Shown here: positions 1-8,558 of the stretch, in pieces | How the letters are laid out: each line of letters opens with the position of its first letter | Numbering within the stretch: the stretch's first letter is position 1 | Assembly: GCF_001014615.2 (NCBI RefSeq) | Contig: NZ_LBCQ02000001.1 | Location: 496,001 to 560,000 of the forward strand | Length of the DNA stretch: 64,000 nt | Source: Aquamicrobium sp. LC103 | GTDB taxonomy: Bacteria > Pseudomonadota > Alphaproteobacteria > Rhizobiales > Rhizobiaceae | Direction: 5' to 3' | The notes under the pieces: model-generated | Seen by the model: only the letters and a program-made list of their open reading frames with translations | Database searches by the model: none | What the model was told of the DNA's origin: nothing | Translations under genes and position numbers: made by a program

Positions 1-351
1 CGGCACGCCGTAGTGCTCGAGCTCGTAGACGGCGGCCGGCGCCTCGCGCGCCAGATATTCCATCGCGTCGACGTCGCCGAGCCAGTCGGAACCCTTGACG
101 GTGTCGTAGAGGTGCCACTGCCAGCTGTCCGGGCCCATGTTCTGGAGCGAGGCGGCGATGCCGCCCTGCGCCGCAACGGTGTGCGAGCGGGTGGGGAAGA
201 CCTTGGTGATGCAGGCCGTTTTCAAGCCCTGCTCGGCCATGCCGAGCGTGGCGCGCAGGCCGGCGCCGCCGGCTCCCACCACGACCACGTCGAACTTGTG
301 GTCGACATAGCGATAGGCGCCGGTCGAGGCTCCCGGCTTGGGCTGGTTCAT
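1..351 (-). CDS. sdhA: Succinate dehydrogenase flavoprotein subunit (N-terminal part, cut by window edge)
   Basis: The first 117 codons of SdhA, the FAD subunit of respiratory complex II, which oxidises succinate to fumarate. I read [20 protein letters not shown] followed by the dinucleotide-binding stretch [12 protein letters not shown] at about residues 23-34. The [13 protein letters not shown] segment follows, whose His carries the covalent FAD in this family. The ATG at 351 was chosen; an in-frame GTG at 372, only 3 nt past the sdhD stop, is an alternative. It is the third gene of the sdhC-sdhD-sdhA operon and continues beyond base 1. Confidence 0.95.
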   Translation of the reverse strand, partial: MNQPKPGASTGAYRYVDHKFDVVVVGAGGAGLRATLGMAEQGLKTACITKVFPTRSHTVAAQGGIAASLQNMGPDSWQWHLYDTVKGSDWLGDVDAMEYLAREAPAAVYELEHYGVP

Positions 352-375
352 TCTCGTTTCTGCCTTGGCCACGCC

Positions 376-759
376 TCAGCCTCCGAATGCGATCTTGAGC
401 AGCGCGAAGATCGAAGCCGCGCCGACGATGAGGGGAAAGAAGGTGTTGAGCATCAAGAGGACGACCTTGAAGAGCTCGTCATGAATGTAGTCCTCGATGA
501 TCACCTGCATGCCGAGCTTCATGTGATAGAGCGCCGAAAGCAGCATCAGGCCGAGCAGCAGCGCCACGAACGGGCTGCCCAGCGTCGCGCGGACCTCGGC
601 ATAGCCGGCGCCGCTGAGCGAGATGATCAGGCCGACGAAGAACAGGACGAGGAAGAGGTTGGAAACCGCGGTGAGGCGCTGGCGCCAGAAATGCTGGGTG
701 CCGTCCTTCGCGGAGCCGAGGCCGCGTACACGGCGAAGCGGGGTACGGAAATCCGCCAT
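376..759 (-). CDS. sdhD: Succinate dehydrogenase membrane anchor subunit SdhD
   Basis: A 127-aa inner-membrane anchor of complex II. The soluble N-terminus ([20 protein letters not shown]) is followed by three hydrophobic helices. The second contains [21 protein letters not shown], where His and Tyr/Asp residues of the haem b and quinone site lie in this family. The ATG at 759 begins 2 nt after the sdhC stop. The frame stays open further upstream, but that part is out-of-frame sdhC sequence, so the short start is right. It ends 24 nt before the sdhA ATG. Confidence 0.95.
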   Translation of the reverse strand: MADFRTPLRRVRGLGSAKDGTQHFWRQRLTAVSNLFLVLFFVGLIISLSGAGYAEVRATLGSPFVALLLGLMLLSALYHMKLGMQVIIEDYIHDELFKVVLLMLNTFFPLIVGAASIFALLKIAFGG

Positions 760-761
760 GA

Positions 762-1166
762 TCAGGCTCCTCTCGCGAGATAGAAGACGACCCAGAGCAG
801 GATCGTCAGCGCCACCGATGCCACGATCGAAGCCTGGGCGAAGCGGGTGGCGGTGTGTTTCTCCAGTCCCACGCCGGTGTCCCAGATCAGATGACGGATG
901 CCGCCCAGCATGTGATGGATCAGCGCCCAGGTGTAGCCGAACAGGACGAGCCGGCCGAACCACGAACCGTAGACGGCGCTGACGGCGGCGAACCAGCTCT
1001 CGGACGTCGCGGCCGCGATCAGCCACGCGGCCACCAGCAGGGTGCCGAAATAAAGCGCGCCGCCGGTTATGCGATGCACGATCGACATCAGCATGGTTGG
1101 AATCAGCCGGTAGACCTGAAGGTGCGGCGAAAGTGGTCTGGCGCGGGTGGCTGCGGATTTGCTCAT
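762..1166 (-). CDS. sdhC: Succinate dehydrogenase cytochrome b556 subunit SdhC
   Basis: A 134-aa membrane subunit of complex II and first gene of the operon. The N-terminal signature [11 protein letters not shown] at about residues 9-19 is the SdhC family motif. [15 protein letters not shown] further on carries the axial His for haem b. Three membrane helices are visible. The start is ATG 1166, preceded by a GGGGGAG-type ribosome binding site. A plausible sigma70 promoter lies about 90 nt upstream. Confidence 0.95.
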   Translation of the reverse strand: MSKSAATRARPLSPHLQVYRLIPTMLMSIVHRITGGALYFGTLLVAAWLIAAATSESWFAAVSAVYGSWFGRLVLFGYTWALIHHMLGGIRHLIWDTGVGLEKHTATRFAQASIVASVALTILLWVVFYLARGA

Positions 1167-1251
1167 GGCTCCCCCAATCTGGCGGTCGCGGGCTCCGGAG
1201 CGGCTGCGATGCTGCAATGCCCGCCTGGATTGCGACCTCTTGGCTGCCGGC

Positions 1252-1280
1252 TTTCTAATGCGCTTTTTGCACCGCGTCAA
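1252..1280 (-). promoter_or_regulatory. Putative sigma70 promoter of the sdh operon
   Basis: On the minus strand TTGACG (1280-1275) is separated by exactly 17 nt from TAGAAA (1257-1252), about 85 nt upstream of the sdhC ATG. This is a visual match only. Nothing else recognisable was seen between 1167 and 1431. Confidence 0.4.
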
Positions 1281-1431
1281 AGCCGGAAAACCGCTTGGAA
1301 CCGATGGCTTAGGCGGAAAATGTAAATGGAGGGGAAACCGGCCGCGCGTTCAATCGATTGAAGCGCCGGCAGGGCGCCGCGCTGCGATCCTCAAGGGCGA
1401 ATCACTTGTCGAATTTCTTCGCCCGCGCGAT

Positions 1432-1785
1432 TCAGCGCTTGCAGTTGAGCGGCTCCCGCCCGGCCTTCATCCACAGCGCTTCCGGACCTTCGAGAACCAG
1501 CGCGTAGCCTCCCTCGCCATAGCGGTTGTTCTGGGTGGGAGGCGATGCGGGCAGGCTGATATTGTCGCCCTCGACATCGACGATCGTCACCGAATTGGTG
1601 CGGTTCTCGATCGACATGTCGCCGCTGTCGCCGCAATGGTAGGTGGCATAGCGGGGCTGCGACTGAGCTATTTCCTGCGTGGATTTCTCCTCGCTGTCGG
1701 CGACGCATCCCGCAACGACGAGGACAGACGCGATCGCCAGGGTCAGACGCGCCGCGAGCGACGTCGTTGTTCGATTCGATGTCAT
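1432..1785 (-). CDS. MliC-like lipoprotein (C-type lysozyme inhibitor family)
   Basis: A 117-aa predicted lipoprotein. The N-terminus has a signal helix and a lipobox ending VVAGC, with the lipidated Cys at about residue 27. The mature part has YHCGDSGDMSIEN near its start and LNCKR at the end, two Cys that could form the disulphide of the MliC beta-barrel. The EALWMKAGREPLNC ending also fits MliC/PliC proteins, which protect peptidoglycan from host or predator lysozyme. ATG 1785 gives a proper signal peptide, while an upstream ATG (1830) would add a poor N-terminus. The assignment is by motif only. Confidence 0.7.
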   Translation of the reverse strand: MTSNRTTTSLAARLTLAIASVLVVAGCVADSEEKSTQEIAQSQPRYATYHCGDSGDMSIENRTNSVTIVDVEGDNISLPASPPTQNNRYGEGGYALVLEGPEALWMKAGREPLNCKR

Positions 1786-1864
1786 GGCGCGAAGAGGTAG
1801 CCGCTTCGGGCATGAAAATTCAACCCGCAAACGATCACGTTGCGCAACGGCAGGTGGCAGAGGG

Positions 1865-2329
1865 TCACTTCGCCGCGTCGAAGCGGATCATGAAGCTGGT
1901 CCAGTCGGCAGGCACGGCGATCTGCTCGTAGAGCTTGCGCCCGTCCTCCGGCTGCCGCGGCGCATTGAGCACCAGCCGGGACCAGCCGCGATCCTCGGCC
2001 TGGTCGGCAAGCAGGTCGACCAGCGCCTTGGCAATGCCTTTCTTGCGATGGTCGTGATGCACATAGACATGGTCGACCTGACCGCAGCGCAGGCCGGTGA
2101 CGGGATCCGGGAGGTCGGTGAAGATGGTGAAGCCGACGAGCTCGCCGTCGAGGCGCGCGCCCATCACCTCGGCGGTGCGATCCTGGAGGAGGCCCTCGGC
2201 GTAGAATTCGTCCGGACGCCGCGGCGCACCGCGCTTGAGCGCCTGGGCATAGGCGGCGAGAAGCGGCGCCAGGTCGTGCGCGTCCTTGAGGCGCAGCAAT
2301 GCTATTTCGACGTCGTGCTGCTCGGCCAT
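1865..2329 (-). CDS. GNAT family N-acetyltransferase
   Basis: A 154-aa protein with the GNAT fold. The acetyl-CoA loop is VYVHHDHRKKGIAKALVDLL at about residues 90-108, corresponding to the family motif (Q/R)xxGx(G/A). LYEQIAVPADWTSFMIRF is the C-terminal beta strand region. The substrate cannot be told from sequence. It lies divergent from the small secreted protein at 2487, with CtrA-like sites between them. Confidence 0.8.
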   Translation of the reverse strand: MAEQHDVEIALLRLKDAHDLAPLLAAYAQALKRGAPRRPDEFYAEGLLQDRTAEVMGARLDGELVGFTIFTDLPDPVTGLRCGQVDHVYVHHDHRKKGIAKALVDLLADQAEDRGWSRLVLNAPRQPEDGRKLYEQIAVPADWTSFMIRFDAAK

Positions 2330-2368
2330 GGCTCGTTCCTCATGTTCGAAGCCCTGTCTTCCGCGAAA

Positions 2369-2438
2369 TTAACCATGTTTGTCAATTGCGTCCCGACTTT
2401 CGGCGTCTGGCCGGTGACAAGGGTTAAGAAAAGGTTAA
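2369..2438. promoter_or_regulatory. Putative CtrA-binding sites
   Basis: Two sites match the forms known for the alphaproteobacterial cell-cycle regulator CtrA. TTAACCAT lies at 2369-2376, and TTAA-N7-TTAA lies at 2424-2427 and 2435-2438. They sit in the divergent gap between the GNAT gene (starts 2329, minus) and the secreted protein (starts 2487, plus). The second site is about 50 nt upstream of the latter start. The match is by pattern; occupancy is inference. Confidence 0.45.
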
Positions 2439-2486
2439 TTTTGAGGGGAAGGAGGCCGCGCCGAACTCGTTCATGGAGCCGACAGG

Positions 2487-2849
2487 ATGCGCCTGACCAG
2501 AAAAGCCGAATTCCGCGCGGGCCTCGCGGCCCTGGCGCTCACAATCTCCGCAATCGGCATGGCGAATGCCGGAAGCCTCTACGAGGATCAGGTCCACGCC
2601 GATTCGTTCGGCAATCTCGTGGTCTACAGCTCGGCGGGATACAAGCGCATCCTCGTCGGCAAGGGCTATGCCGCGGAAAGCTACAACCTGACCGGTTCCT
2701 ATCACGAGCCGGAAATCCTGCTTTATGACGCGCCGCCCCCGCAACGCCGTCTGCGCTGCAGCCGCTATCCGGTCGTGCTGCATGGCCGAAGCTACATGTA
2801 CGGTCTGCCGAGGAACGTGGTTCCCGTACCGACAGGCATCTGCAGGTGA
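2487..2849 (+). CDS. Small secreted protein of unknown function
   Basis: A 120-aa protein with a clear signal peptide (MRLTRKAEF, then a hydrophobic stretch ending IGMANA, cleavage near residue 28). The mature part is rich in Tyr and Gly (YSSAGYKRILVGKGYAAESY) and has two Cys (CSRYPVVLHGRS and the C-terminal GICR). I do not recognise the family. The stop overlaps the GTG of the next gene by 3 nt, so the two are probably co-translated. CtrA-like sites lie upstream. Confidence 0.7.
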   Translation: MRLTRKAEFRAGLAALALTISAIGMANAGSLYEDQVHADSFGNLVVYSSAGYKRILVGKGYAAESYNLTGSYHEPEILLYDAPPPQRRLRCSRYPVVLHGRSYMYGLPRNVVPVPTGICR

Positions 2850-3667
2850 CGACGTCCATGTCCGCGAGCGCGCCTATGGGCATCCGCCGGGGCGGACCGG
2901 CGGCCGGCGCGACACGTTATCTCAGGCGCTTCGACCGAAACGGAACGATGCGATGGGCGGCGCGTGGCGCGCTTCTCGGCGTCGCCGCGGCGCTGGCGAT
3001 CGAGGCGGGAATGGTTCCCGACCGGGGAAATCCGGCGGCGGCGATCGAAACGGCCGTCCATGAAGCGGCACCGCCGCTGGGTCTGCGTGCCGGGGAGCCG
3101 CTGCCGGCCTCCTTTCTCCAGCCCGCCACGGCGAACGGAGAGTTTTTCCAGCCGATGCGCTTCGAGCTTGCGGCCGCAGGCGTGCTTGCCGCCCGGGGCA
3201 GCATCGGTCCCGGCGCGGCGGGGCGGCTCGACGCGGAGCTTCAGGCGCGGGGCGGGCAGGTGAGGGCGATCGCCTTCGATTCGCCCGGCGGCTCCCTCGA
3301 CGACGCCATGGCGATTGCAAGATTGATACGCGAGCGCGGCATCGACACGCGTGTCGCCGACGGGGCGATCTGCGCGTCCTCCTGTCCGCTGGCGCTCGCC
3401 GGCGGAGTGGCGCGCAGCGTCGGCGCCGGGTCGCGGATCGGACTGCACCAGTTCTATGCGGACATGGCGGCCACGAGCTCGGCGCAGGCGATGTCGGACG
3501 CCCAGATGACGACGGCGCGCATTTCCCGCTATCTGGCGGAGATGGGCGTCGATCCGGCGCTTTGGCTGCACGCGCTCGATACGCCGCCGCAATGGCTCTA
3601 TTTCCTGTCGTCCGAGGAGATGCGGAGATACCGCCTGGTCACCATGCCGGAGGTGGCTGGCCGCTAG
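2846..3667 (+). CDS. Periplasmic ClpP/crotonase-fold protein
   Basis: A 273-aa protein with an N-terminal hydrophobic anchor (about residues 36-55), then a domain resembling ClpP/crotonase-like periplasmic proteins. The sequence AFDSPGGSLDDAMAIARLIRERG is the oxyanion-loop helix of that fold. GAICASSCPLALAGG holds a Ser at the position of the ClpP nucleophile, and GLHQFY holds a His. Whether it is proteolytic is unknown. The GTG start overlaps the preceding TGA; ATG 2858 is an alternative. Its last 29 nt overlap the convergent diguanylate cyclase gene. Confidence 0.65.
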   Translation: MTTSMSASAPMGIRRGGPAAGATRYLRRFDRNGTMRWAARGALLGVAAALAIEAGMVPDRGNPAAAIETAVHEAAPPLGLRAGEPLPASFLQPATANGEFFQPMRFELAAAGVLAARGSIGPGAAGRLDAELQARGGQVRAIAFDSPGGSLDDAMAIARLIRERGIDTRVADGAICASSCPLALAGGVARSVGAGSRIGLHQFYADMAATSSAQAMSDAQMTTARISRYLAEMGVDPALWLHALDTPPQWLYFLSSEEMRRYRLVTMPEVAGR

Positions 3668-4847
3668 AGGCTCTGCGGCGGTCGGTCTCCAGCGGGATCA
3701 GCGAAGTCCTCACGCAATCGCGCCCCGCGCGCTTCGCTTCATAAAGCGCGGCGTCCGCTCTCGCGAGGAGGGCGGAAGCGGACTCGCCCGGCTGAAGTTC
3801 CGCCACGCCGAAGCTCGCGCTGAAGCGCTTCCTCGCAGGCAGGCCCTCCATGCGAAGCTGGCCGAAGACGGAGCGCGCGCTCTCGGCGAAAAGCCTGCCA
3901 GCGGCAAGATGGCTGCCCGGCAGAAGGGCGGCGAATTCCTCGCCGCCGATCCGCCCGATCAGGTGATGGTCCGTCGACGCCTCCTTCAGTATGGAGGCGA
4001 AGACGGCGATCAGCCGGTCGCCGGCGGCATGGCCGAACGTGTCGTTGACCGACTTGAAATGGTCGAGATCGCAGATCACCAGCGTCATCGGCACACCGAC
4101 GGCGCTCCTCGCGACCATCTTCTCCAGACGCTCCTCGAAGCCGCGCCGGTTGAGTACGCCCGACAGGGGATCGGTTTCCGATCTCGCGGTGACGTCCCGC
4201 AAGATGTCGATCATCAGCATCGTCATCAACAGCAGCGCGGTGGCGACCGCGAGCACCGTTCCCATCGACTGCGAGATGAGCGCGTAGGTCGTGCCGAGAT
4301 AGGATTGCGGGTCGGCGCCGATGCCGCCGACGAGCGTGGCAAGGGCGGGCTTCGACAGGAAGTGCACGGCGCTGAAGAGCAGGAAGCCGGCGAGCGCATA
4401 GTCGAGCGTGCGGCGCGTGCCGGCCTTGAGGACGATCCATGCGCCGATCGCCTGCATTACGAAATAGGGAGCCTGATAGAGGAACATGCGCAGTACGGAT
4501 TCGCGCGGCATGTCCTGCGTGACCATGGCGACGGCCACCGAGGCGACGTAGGCGCCGGCCATGAGGTAGCCCGGCACCCGAACCGCATATCTTCGAGCGA
4601 TACCGACATTGAGGACCGTCAGCGCGGAAAGGAAGGCCAGATAGGCGACGAGCGCGGGCATCCGCACCTCGGTCATCGCGGGGAGCAGGAATTCGCCGGC
4701 GACGTTCACCATGCCGAAGGCATAGGCGGCGGCGAACCAGCGCGCCGAGGCGTAGTGCCTGTCATAGAGCGCGATCACGACGAAGAAGGCGCAGAACAGA
4801 CCCGCGATGAGCAGGTTTATGATGACCACGACACTCGCGCCGCTCAT
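3639..4847 (-). CDS. Membrane-bound diguanylate cyclase (GGDEF)
   Basis: A 402-aa protein. Several N-terminal transmembrane helices (to about residue 225) are followed by a GGDEF domain. That domain has SETDPLSGVLNRRGFEE, the D-loop CDLDHFKSVNDTFGH and the active-site RIGGEEF. It should make cyclic di-GMP from two GTP. The inhibitory RxxD I-site normally 5 residues before GGEEF is absent (T and H occupy the two positions), so product inhibition is not expected. No EAL domain is present. A paralogue of the same design follows upstream on the same strand. Confidence 0.85.
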   Translation of the reverse strand: MSGASVVVIINLLIAGLFCAFFVVIALYDRHYASARWFAAAYAFGMVNVAGEFLLPAMTEVRMPALVAYLAFLSALTVLNVGIARRYAVRVPGYLMAGAYVASVAVAMVTQDMPRESVLRMFLYQAPYFVMQAIGAWIVLKAGTRRTLDYALAGFLLFSAVHFLSKPALATLVGGIGADPQSYLGTTYALISQSMGTVLAVATALLLMTMLMIDILRDVTARSETDPLSGVLNRRGFEERLEKMVARSAVGVPMTLVICDLDHFKSVNDTFGHAAGDRLIAVFASILKEASTDHHLIGRIGGEEFAALLPGSHLAAGRLFAESARSVFGQLRMEGLPARKRFSASFGVAELQPGESASALLARADAALYEAKRAGRDCVRTSLIPLETDRRRASSGQPPPAW

Positions 4848-4942
4848 GGACGGTTCCCCAGCATTACCCCAGGGGCAATGTCGCCGAACTCGCCAAAGAA
4901 CAGGTTAACATGATCGCGTTTTGGCAAGGCCCGCCGGAAGTG

Positions 4943-6166
4943 TCACGCCCTGTCGGCCTCAACCTCGGCCTCGGGCGCGGACTGCCCGCCGGAAAGCTCG
5001 CCAGCGCTGACGCGCACCCGGTCGCGACCGGCCTTCTTGGCTTCGTAGAGCGCCCGGTCGGCGCGGGCGGAGAGATGCGCCAGGTTCTCCGTTGCCATCA
5101 GTTCGGCCACGCCGAAGCTCGCGGTGAAGCGCAGATCCGGCGGCAGGCCGGGGATGGAAAGCGTCGCGAAGGCGGCGCGCACGCCCTCGGAAAAGAGGCG
5201 CGCCGTGCTGACATTGGCTCCGGACATGAGAATCGCGAACTCCTCGCCGCCGACACGGCCGACGAGATGCTGGTTCCTGAGCGTCGCGCGGATGCATTCG
5301 GCGAAGGTGGCGATCACCTTGTCCCCGCATGCATGGCCATAGGTGTCGTTGATCGACTTGAAGTGATCGAGATCGCAGGCGACCAGCGCGACCGGCATGT
5401 GCTTGCGCCGCGCATGGGAAATCGCCTCCAGCGCACCTTCCTCGAAGCCGCGGCGGTTGAGCAGGCCGGAAAGCGGATCCGTCAGCGATTCCCGGCGCAG
5501 CTCGTCGAGAAGATCGATGGCGATGGCGGTGACGAGGGACAGGGCGAAGGTAAGCAGGAAGAGCGCGGCCGAGGACGTCAGCGTGATCCAGTAGAGCGAT
5601 TCATAGAAATGTTCGTAGCTCAGATAGGACGGCTCGAGCCAGGTGGTGATCAGCGGCCTGGGGAAGAAGGTAAGCGCCCAGAAGGCGATCACCCCGATCA
5701 GGAGATTGTCGATCGGCTTCCTGTTCGCGACCGCGCGTATCTCGGCCGCCAGAACGAGGCAGATGCCGCCGAAGGCGAAATTGACGATGTAGATGCGCCA
5801 GGTGATGTCCGGGTCGACATAGAGAAACCACGAGAACATCGCCAGCGCGGGCAAGGCGATGAGGAAGAGCGCGCGATAGGGCGGCTTGCGCCTGTACCGC
5901 TCCAGGCAGCCGACGCTCAGCGTTATGCTGGCCAGCACGAAGAGCGTGTTGGAGCAAAACCGCGCCACCGAGGCGCCGAACGGGACGGCGAAATACTGCA
6001 TGAGAAATGCAAAGGCCAGAGCGACGAAGCCGACGCAGAGGATGGCGATGTAGCGACGATGGCGTTGCTGTTTCCAAAGCACGAAGAATGCCGCCGAAAA
6101 GACCAGCGACATGCCGGGATTGATCAGCGCTATGAAAACGCTTTTGTCCAAATCGCCCGTGCCCAC
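4943..6166 (-). CDS. Membrane-bound diguanylate cyclase (GGDEF), paralogue
   Basis: A 407-aa protein with seven or so N-terminal membrane helices (residues about 10-235) and a C-terminal GGDEF domain: LTDPLSGLLNRRGFEEG, CDLDHFKSINDTYGH, RVGGEEF. The predicted activity is cyclic di-GMP synthesis. The I-site position reads RxxH instead of RxxD, so feedback inhibition is doubtful. The start is GTG 6166. It lies 95 nt upstream of the related gene ending at 3639 and in the same direction, which suggests tandem duplication. What the membrane sensor part detects is not visible. Confidence 0.85.
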   Translation of the reverse strand: MGTGDLDKSVFIALINPGMSLVFSAAFFVLWKQQRHRRYIAILCVGFVALAFAFLMQYFAVPFGASVARFCSNTLFVLASITLSVGCLERYRRKPPYRALFLIALPALAMFSWFLYVDPDITWRIYIVNFAFGGICLVLAAEIRAVANRKPIDNLLIGVIAFWALTFFPRPLITTWLEPSYLSYEHFYESLYWITLTSSAALFLLTFALSLVTAIAIDLLDELRRESLTDPLSGLLNRRGFEEGALEAISHARRKHMPVALVACDLDHFKSINDTYGHACGDKVIATFAECIRATLRNQHLVGRVGGEEFAILMSGANVSTARLFSEGVRAAFATLSIPGLPPDLRFTASFGVAELMATENLAHLSARADRALYEAKKAGRDRVRVSAGELSGGQSAPEAEVEADRA

Positions 6167-6231
6167 ACCTATCGAGACGGCGAGCTTAGACCTGAAGGAA
6201 CAACAAGCAGTTAAATGAAAACCTAGAAATC

Positions 6232-6275
6232 AAAAGGTCCGACGCCGAAGGGCGATCGCCGCCCGGCGCCGGACC
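6232..6275 (-). terminator. Rho-independent terminator of leuC
   Basis: On the minus strand a 12-bp stem with one mismatch (6275-6264 with 6247-6236) is followed by TTTTG (from 6235). It starts 8 nt past the leuC stop. Confidence 0.8.
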
Positions 6276-6282
6276 ATCCGGT

Positions 6283-7692
6283 TCAATTCCAGTCGCGGAT
6301 GTCGACGAAATGGCCGGCGATCGCCGCCGCCGCCGCCATTGCCGGAGAGACCAGATGGGTGCGACCCTTGAAGCCCTGGCGACCCTCGAAGTTGCGGTTC
6401 GAGGTCGAGGCGCAGCGCTCGCCCGGCTTCAGCCGGTCGTCGTTCATGGCGAGGCACATGGAGCAGCCCGGCTCGCGCCAATCGAAGCCCGCGGCGATGA
6501 AGATCTTGTCGAGACCCTCGGCCTCCGCCTGCTCCTTGACCAGCCCCGAGCCCGGAACGATCATCGCATCGACGCGCGGATTGACGGTCTTGCCCTCGAC
6601 CACCTTGGCGACGGCTCGGAGATCCTCGATGCGGCCGTTGGTGCAGGAGCCGATGAAGACGCGATCGATCTCGATGTCTGTGATCTTCGTGCCGGGGGTG
6701 AGGCCCATATATTCGAGCGCGCGTTTCTTGGAGTTGCGCTTGTTCTCGTCGGCGATCTCTTCCGGATCGGGAACGGCGCCGGTGACCGAGGCGACGTCCT
6801 CGGGCGAGGAACCCCAGGTGACGATCGGCGGCAGCGAGGCCGCGTCGAGCACCACGACCTTGTCGAAATGCGCGCCCTCGTCGGTGTGCAGCGTCTTCCA
6901 ATAGTCGAGCGCCATGTCCCAGGCCTTGCCCTTCGGCGCTCGCGGCTTGTCCTTCACATAGGCGAAGGTCGTCTCGTCCGGCGCGATCAGGCCGGCGCGG
7001 GCGCCACCCTCGATCGACATGTTGCAGATCGTCATGCGGCCTTCCATCGACAGCGCGCGGATCGCCTCGCCGGCATATTCGATGACGTAGCCGGTGCCGC
7101 CGGCCGTGCCGATCTCGCCGATGATGGCGAGCACGATGTCCTTGGCGGTGACGCCGGGAGGAAGCTGGCCGTCGACGCGCACCAGCATGTTCTTGGCCTT
7201 CTTCTGGATCAGCGTCTGGGTGGCGAGCACATGCTCGACCTCGGACGTGCCGATGCCATGGGCGAGCGCGCCGAAGGCCCCGTGGGTGGAGGTGTGGCTG
7301 TCGCCGCACACGATCGTCATTCCAGGCAGGGTGAAGCCCTGTTCCGGTCCGACGATGTGGACGATGCCCTGGCGGACGTCGTTCTCCGAATAATACTCGA
7401 CGCCGAAATCGGCTGCGTTCTTGGCCAACGCCTCGACCTGGATGCGGCTTTCCTCGTTCTTGATGCCGTTCTTGCGGTCGGGCGAGGTCGGCACGTTGTG
7501 ATCGACGACGGCAAGCGTCTTCTCGGGCTGGCGGACCTTGCGGCCCGACATGCGCAGCCCCTCGAAGGCCTGCGGGCTCGTCACCTCGTGCACGAGGTGA
7601 CGGTCGATATAGAGCAGGCAGGTACCGTCGTCCTGCCGGTCGACCACATGGTCGTCGAAAATCTTGTCGTAGAGGGTACGCGGTGCGTTCAT
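6283..7692 (-). CDS. leuC: 3-isopropylmalate dehydratase large subunit
   Basis: A 469-aa LeuC, which with LeuD isomerises 2- to 3-isopropylmalate in leucine synthesis. The three Cys that bind the [4Fe-4S] cluster sit in [15 protein letters not shown] and in [46 protein letters not shown] is the aconitase-family signature. Its length is normal for the family. LeuD and LeuB are encoded about 14 kb away, so the pathway genes are dispersed. In rhizobia leuC usually follows rplS, as it broadly does here with four small genes between. Confidence 0.97.
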   Translation of the reverse strand: MNAPRTLYDKIFDDHVVDRQDDGTCLLYIDRHLVHEVTSPQAFEGLRMSGRKVRQPEKTLAVVDHNVPTSPDRKNGIKNEESRIQVEALAKNAADFGVEYYSENDVRQGIVHIVGPEQGFTLPGMTIVCGDSHTSTHGAFGALAHGIGTSEVEHVLATQTLIQKKAKNMLVRVDGQLPPGVTAKDIVLAIIGEIGTAGGTGYVIEYAGEAIRALSMEGRMTICNMSIEGGARAGLIAPDETTFAYVKDKPRAPKGKAWDMALDYWKTLHTDEGAHFDKVVVLDAASLPPIVTWGSSPEDVASVTGAVPDPEEIADENKRNSKKRALEYMGLTPGTKITDIEIDRVFIGSCTNGRIEDLRAVAKVVEGKTVNPRVDAMIVPGSGLVKEQAEAEGLDKIFIAAGFDWREPGCSMCLAMNDDRLKPGERCASTSNRNFEGRQGFKGRTHLVSPAMAAAAAIAGHFVDIRDWN

Positions 7693-7759
7693 TTTCTTAC
7701 ATCCGTCGATGCGTCAGGGATAGGAAGGATTGCCGGCCGGGACCGGAAAAGCGGCGAAA

Positions 7760-7888
7760 TCAGCCCGCGCGGGCAAGCAGTGCGCCCGAAATCCAGGCAA
7801 AGAAACGCGACGGCAGGCGCTTGTGGTCCTGCAGCACGAACCTCTTATAGGCCGGATTTCCGAAGAGTTCTTCCATGGGAGTGCTCAT
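7760..7888 (-). CDS. Small ORF upstream of leuC (42 aa)
   Basis: ATG 7888 to TGA 7760 reads MSTPMEELFGNPAYKRFVLQ, then DHKRLPSRFFAWISGALLARAG. An AAAAGG stretch lies 7-12 nt before the ATG. The peptide is amphipathic with a basic centre and a hydrophobic C-terminal segment. It lies 67 nt upstream of leuC on the same strand. I do not recognise it. The composition looks coding rather than random, but conservation was not tested. Confidence 0.4.
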   Translation of the reverse strand: MSTPMEELFGNPAYKRFVLQDHKRLPSRFFAWISGALLARAG

Positions 7889-7926
7889 ACCAGCCTTTTG
7901 CCGCTCCGGCAATCGGCCGGCCCGGC

Positions 7927-8442
7927 TCAGCGCCCGCGGCTTTCATTGGGACGCGCCTCGGCCCCGTTCCGTCTTGCGAGAAGCTTTTCGAGCTGGTGCA
8001 TCAGCCCGAGCACCACAACCGCGAGCAGGGTGACGAAGGCGGCGATCTGCCAGAAGCCGAGCCCGCTGGAGAGCCCGATCGATCCGGCGAGCCACATTCC
8101 GGCTCCCGTCGTCAGGCCCTGGACCTTGCCTCTCGCGAAGATGATCGTTCCCGCGGCGAGGAAGGCGACGCCGGCCGTGACCGCCTCGATCAGCCGGATC
8201 GGGTCGAGGCGGGCCGAATTTTCGTCGAACTGCGTGCTGTGCACGATCTCGATGCCGAGGACGGCGAAAGTGGCGGCGGCAAGCGACACCAATATGTGCG
8301 TTCTCAAACCGGCCGGATGGTTGCGCCATTCGCGCTCGAAGCCGACGATCGCGGCAAGCACGGCGGCGAGCATCAGCCGCGCCGCGATGACGCCGAAGGG
8401 CAGCCAGGTCGAATGGCCGATATCGTCCAGGATTTCCTGCAT
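7927..8442 (-). CDS. MgtC/SapB family membrane protein
   Basis: A 171-aa integral membrane protein with the MgtC N-terminal domain. It shows the conserved AAIVGFEREWRNHPAGLRTHILVSLAAATF (residues about 29-60) and AGVAFLAAGTIIFARGKVQGLTTGAGMW, with four to five helices. MgtC proteins act in adaptation to low magnesium and acidity and modulate the F-type ATPase in pathogens. The role here is inferred only from family. It lacks the long C-terminal cytoplasmic domain of Salmonella MgtC. Confidence 0.85.
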   Translation of the reverse strand: MQEILDDIGHSTWLPFGVIAARLMLAAVLAAIVGFEREWRNHPAGLRTHILVSLAAATFAVLGIEIVHSTQFDENSARLDPIRLIEAVTAGVAFLAAGTIIFARGKVQGLTTGAGMWLAGSIGLSSGLGFWQIAAFVTLLAVVVLGLMHQLEKLLARRNGAEARPNESRGR

Positions 8443-8558
8443 GCCGCGTGACCCCTAGCCCATGACACCGCCCGCCCGAAGTCGATTTCTAACGCGCCGT
8501 CACCCCATCCGTTCCCTGGGCGGCCGGGTCCGCATCGGGCGAGGCCATGGCGGCCGGC

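Noticed and set aside
13-783. A plus-strand open frame of 256 codons over sdhA and sdhD.
   Set aside because: The minus strand encodes unmistakable SdhA and SdhD here, so this is the antisense shadow.
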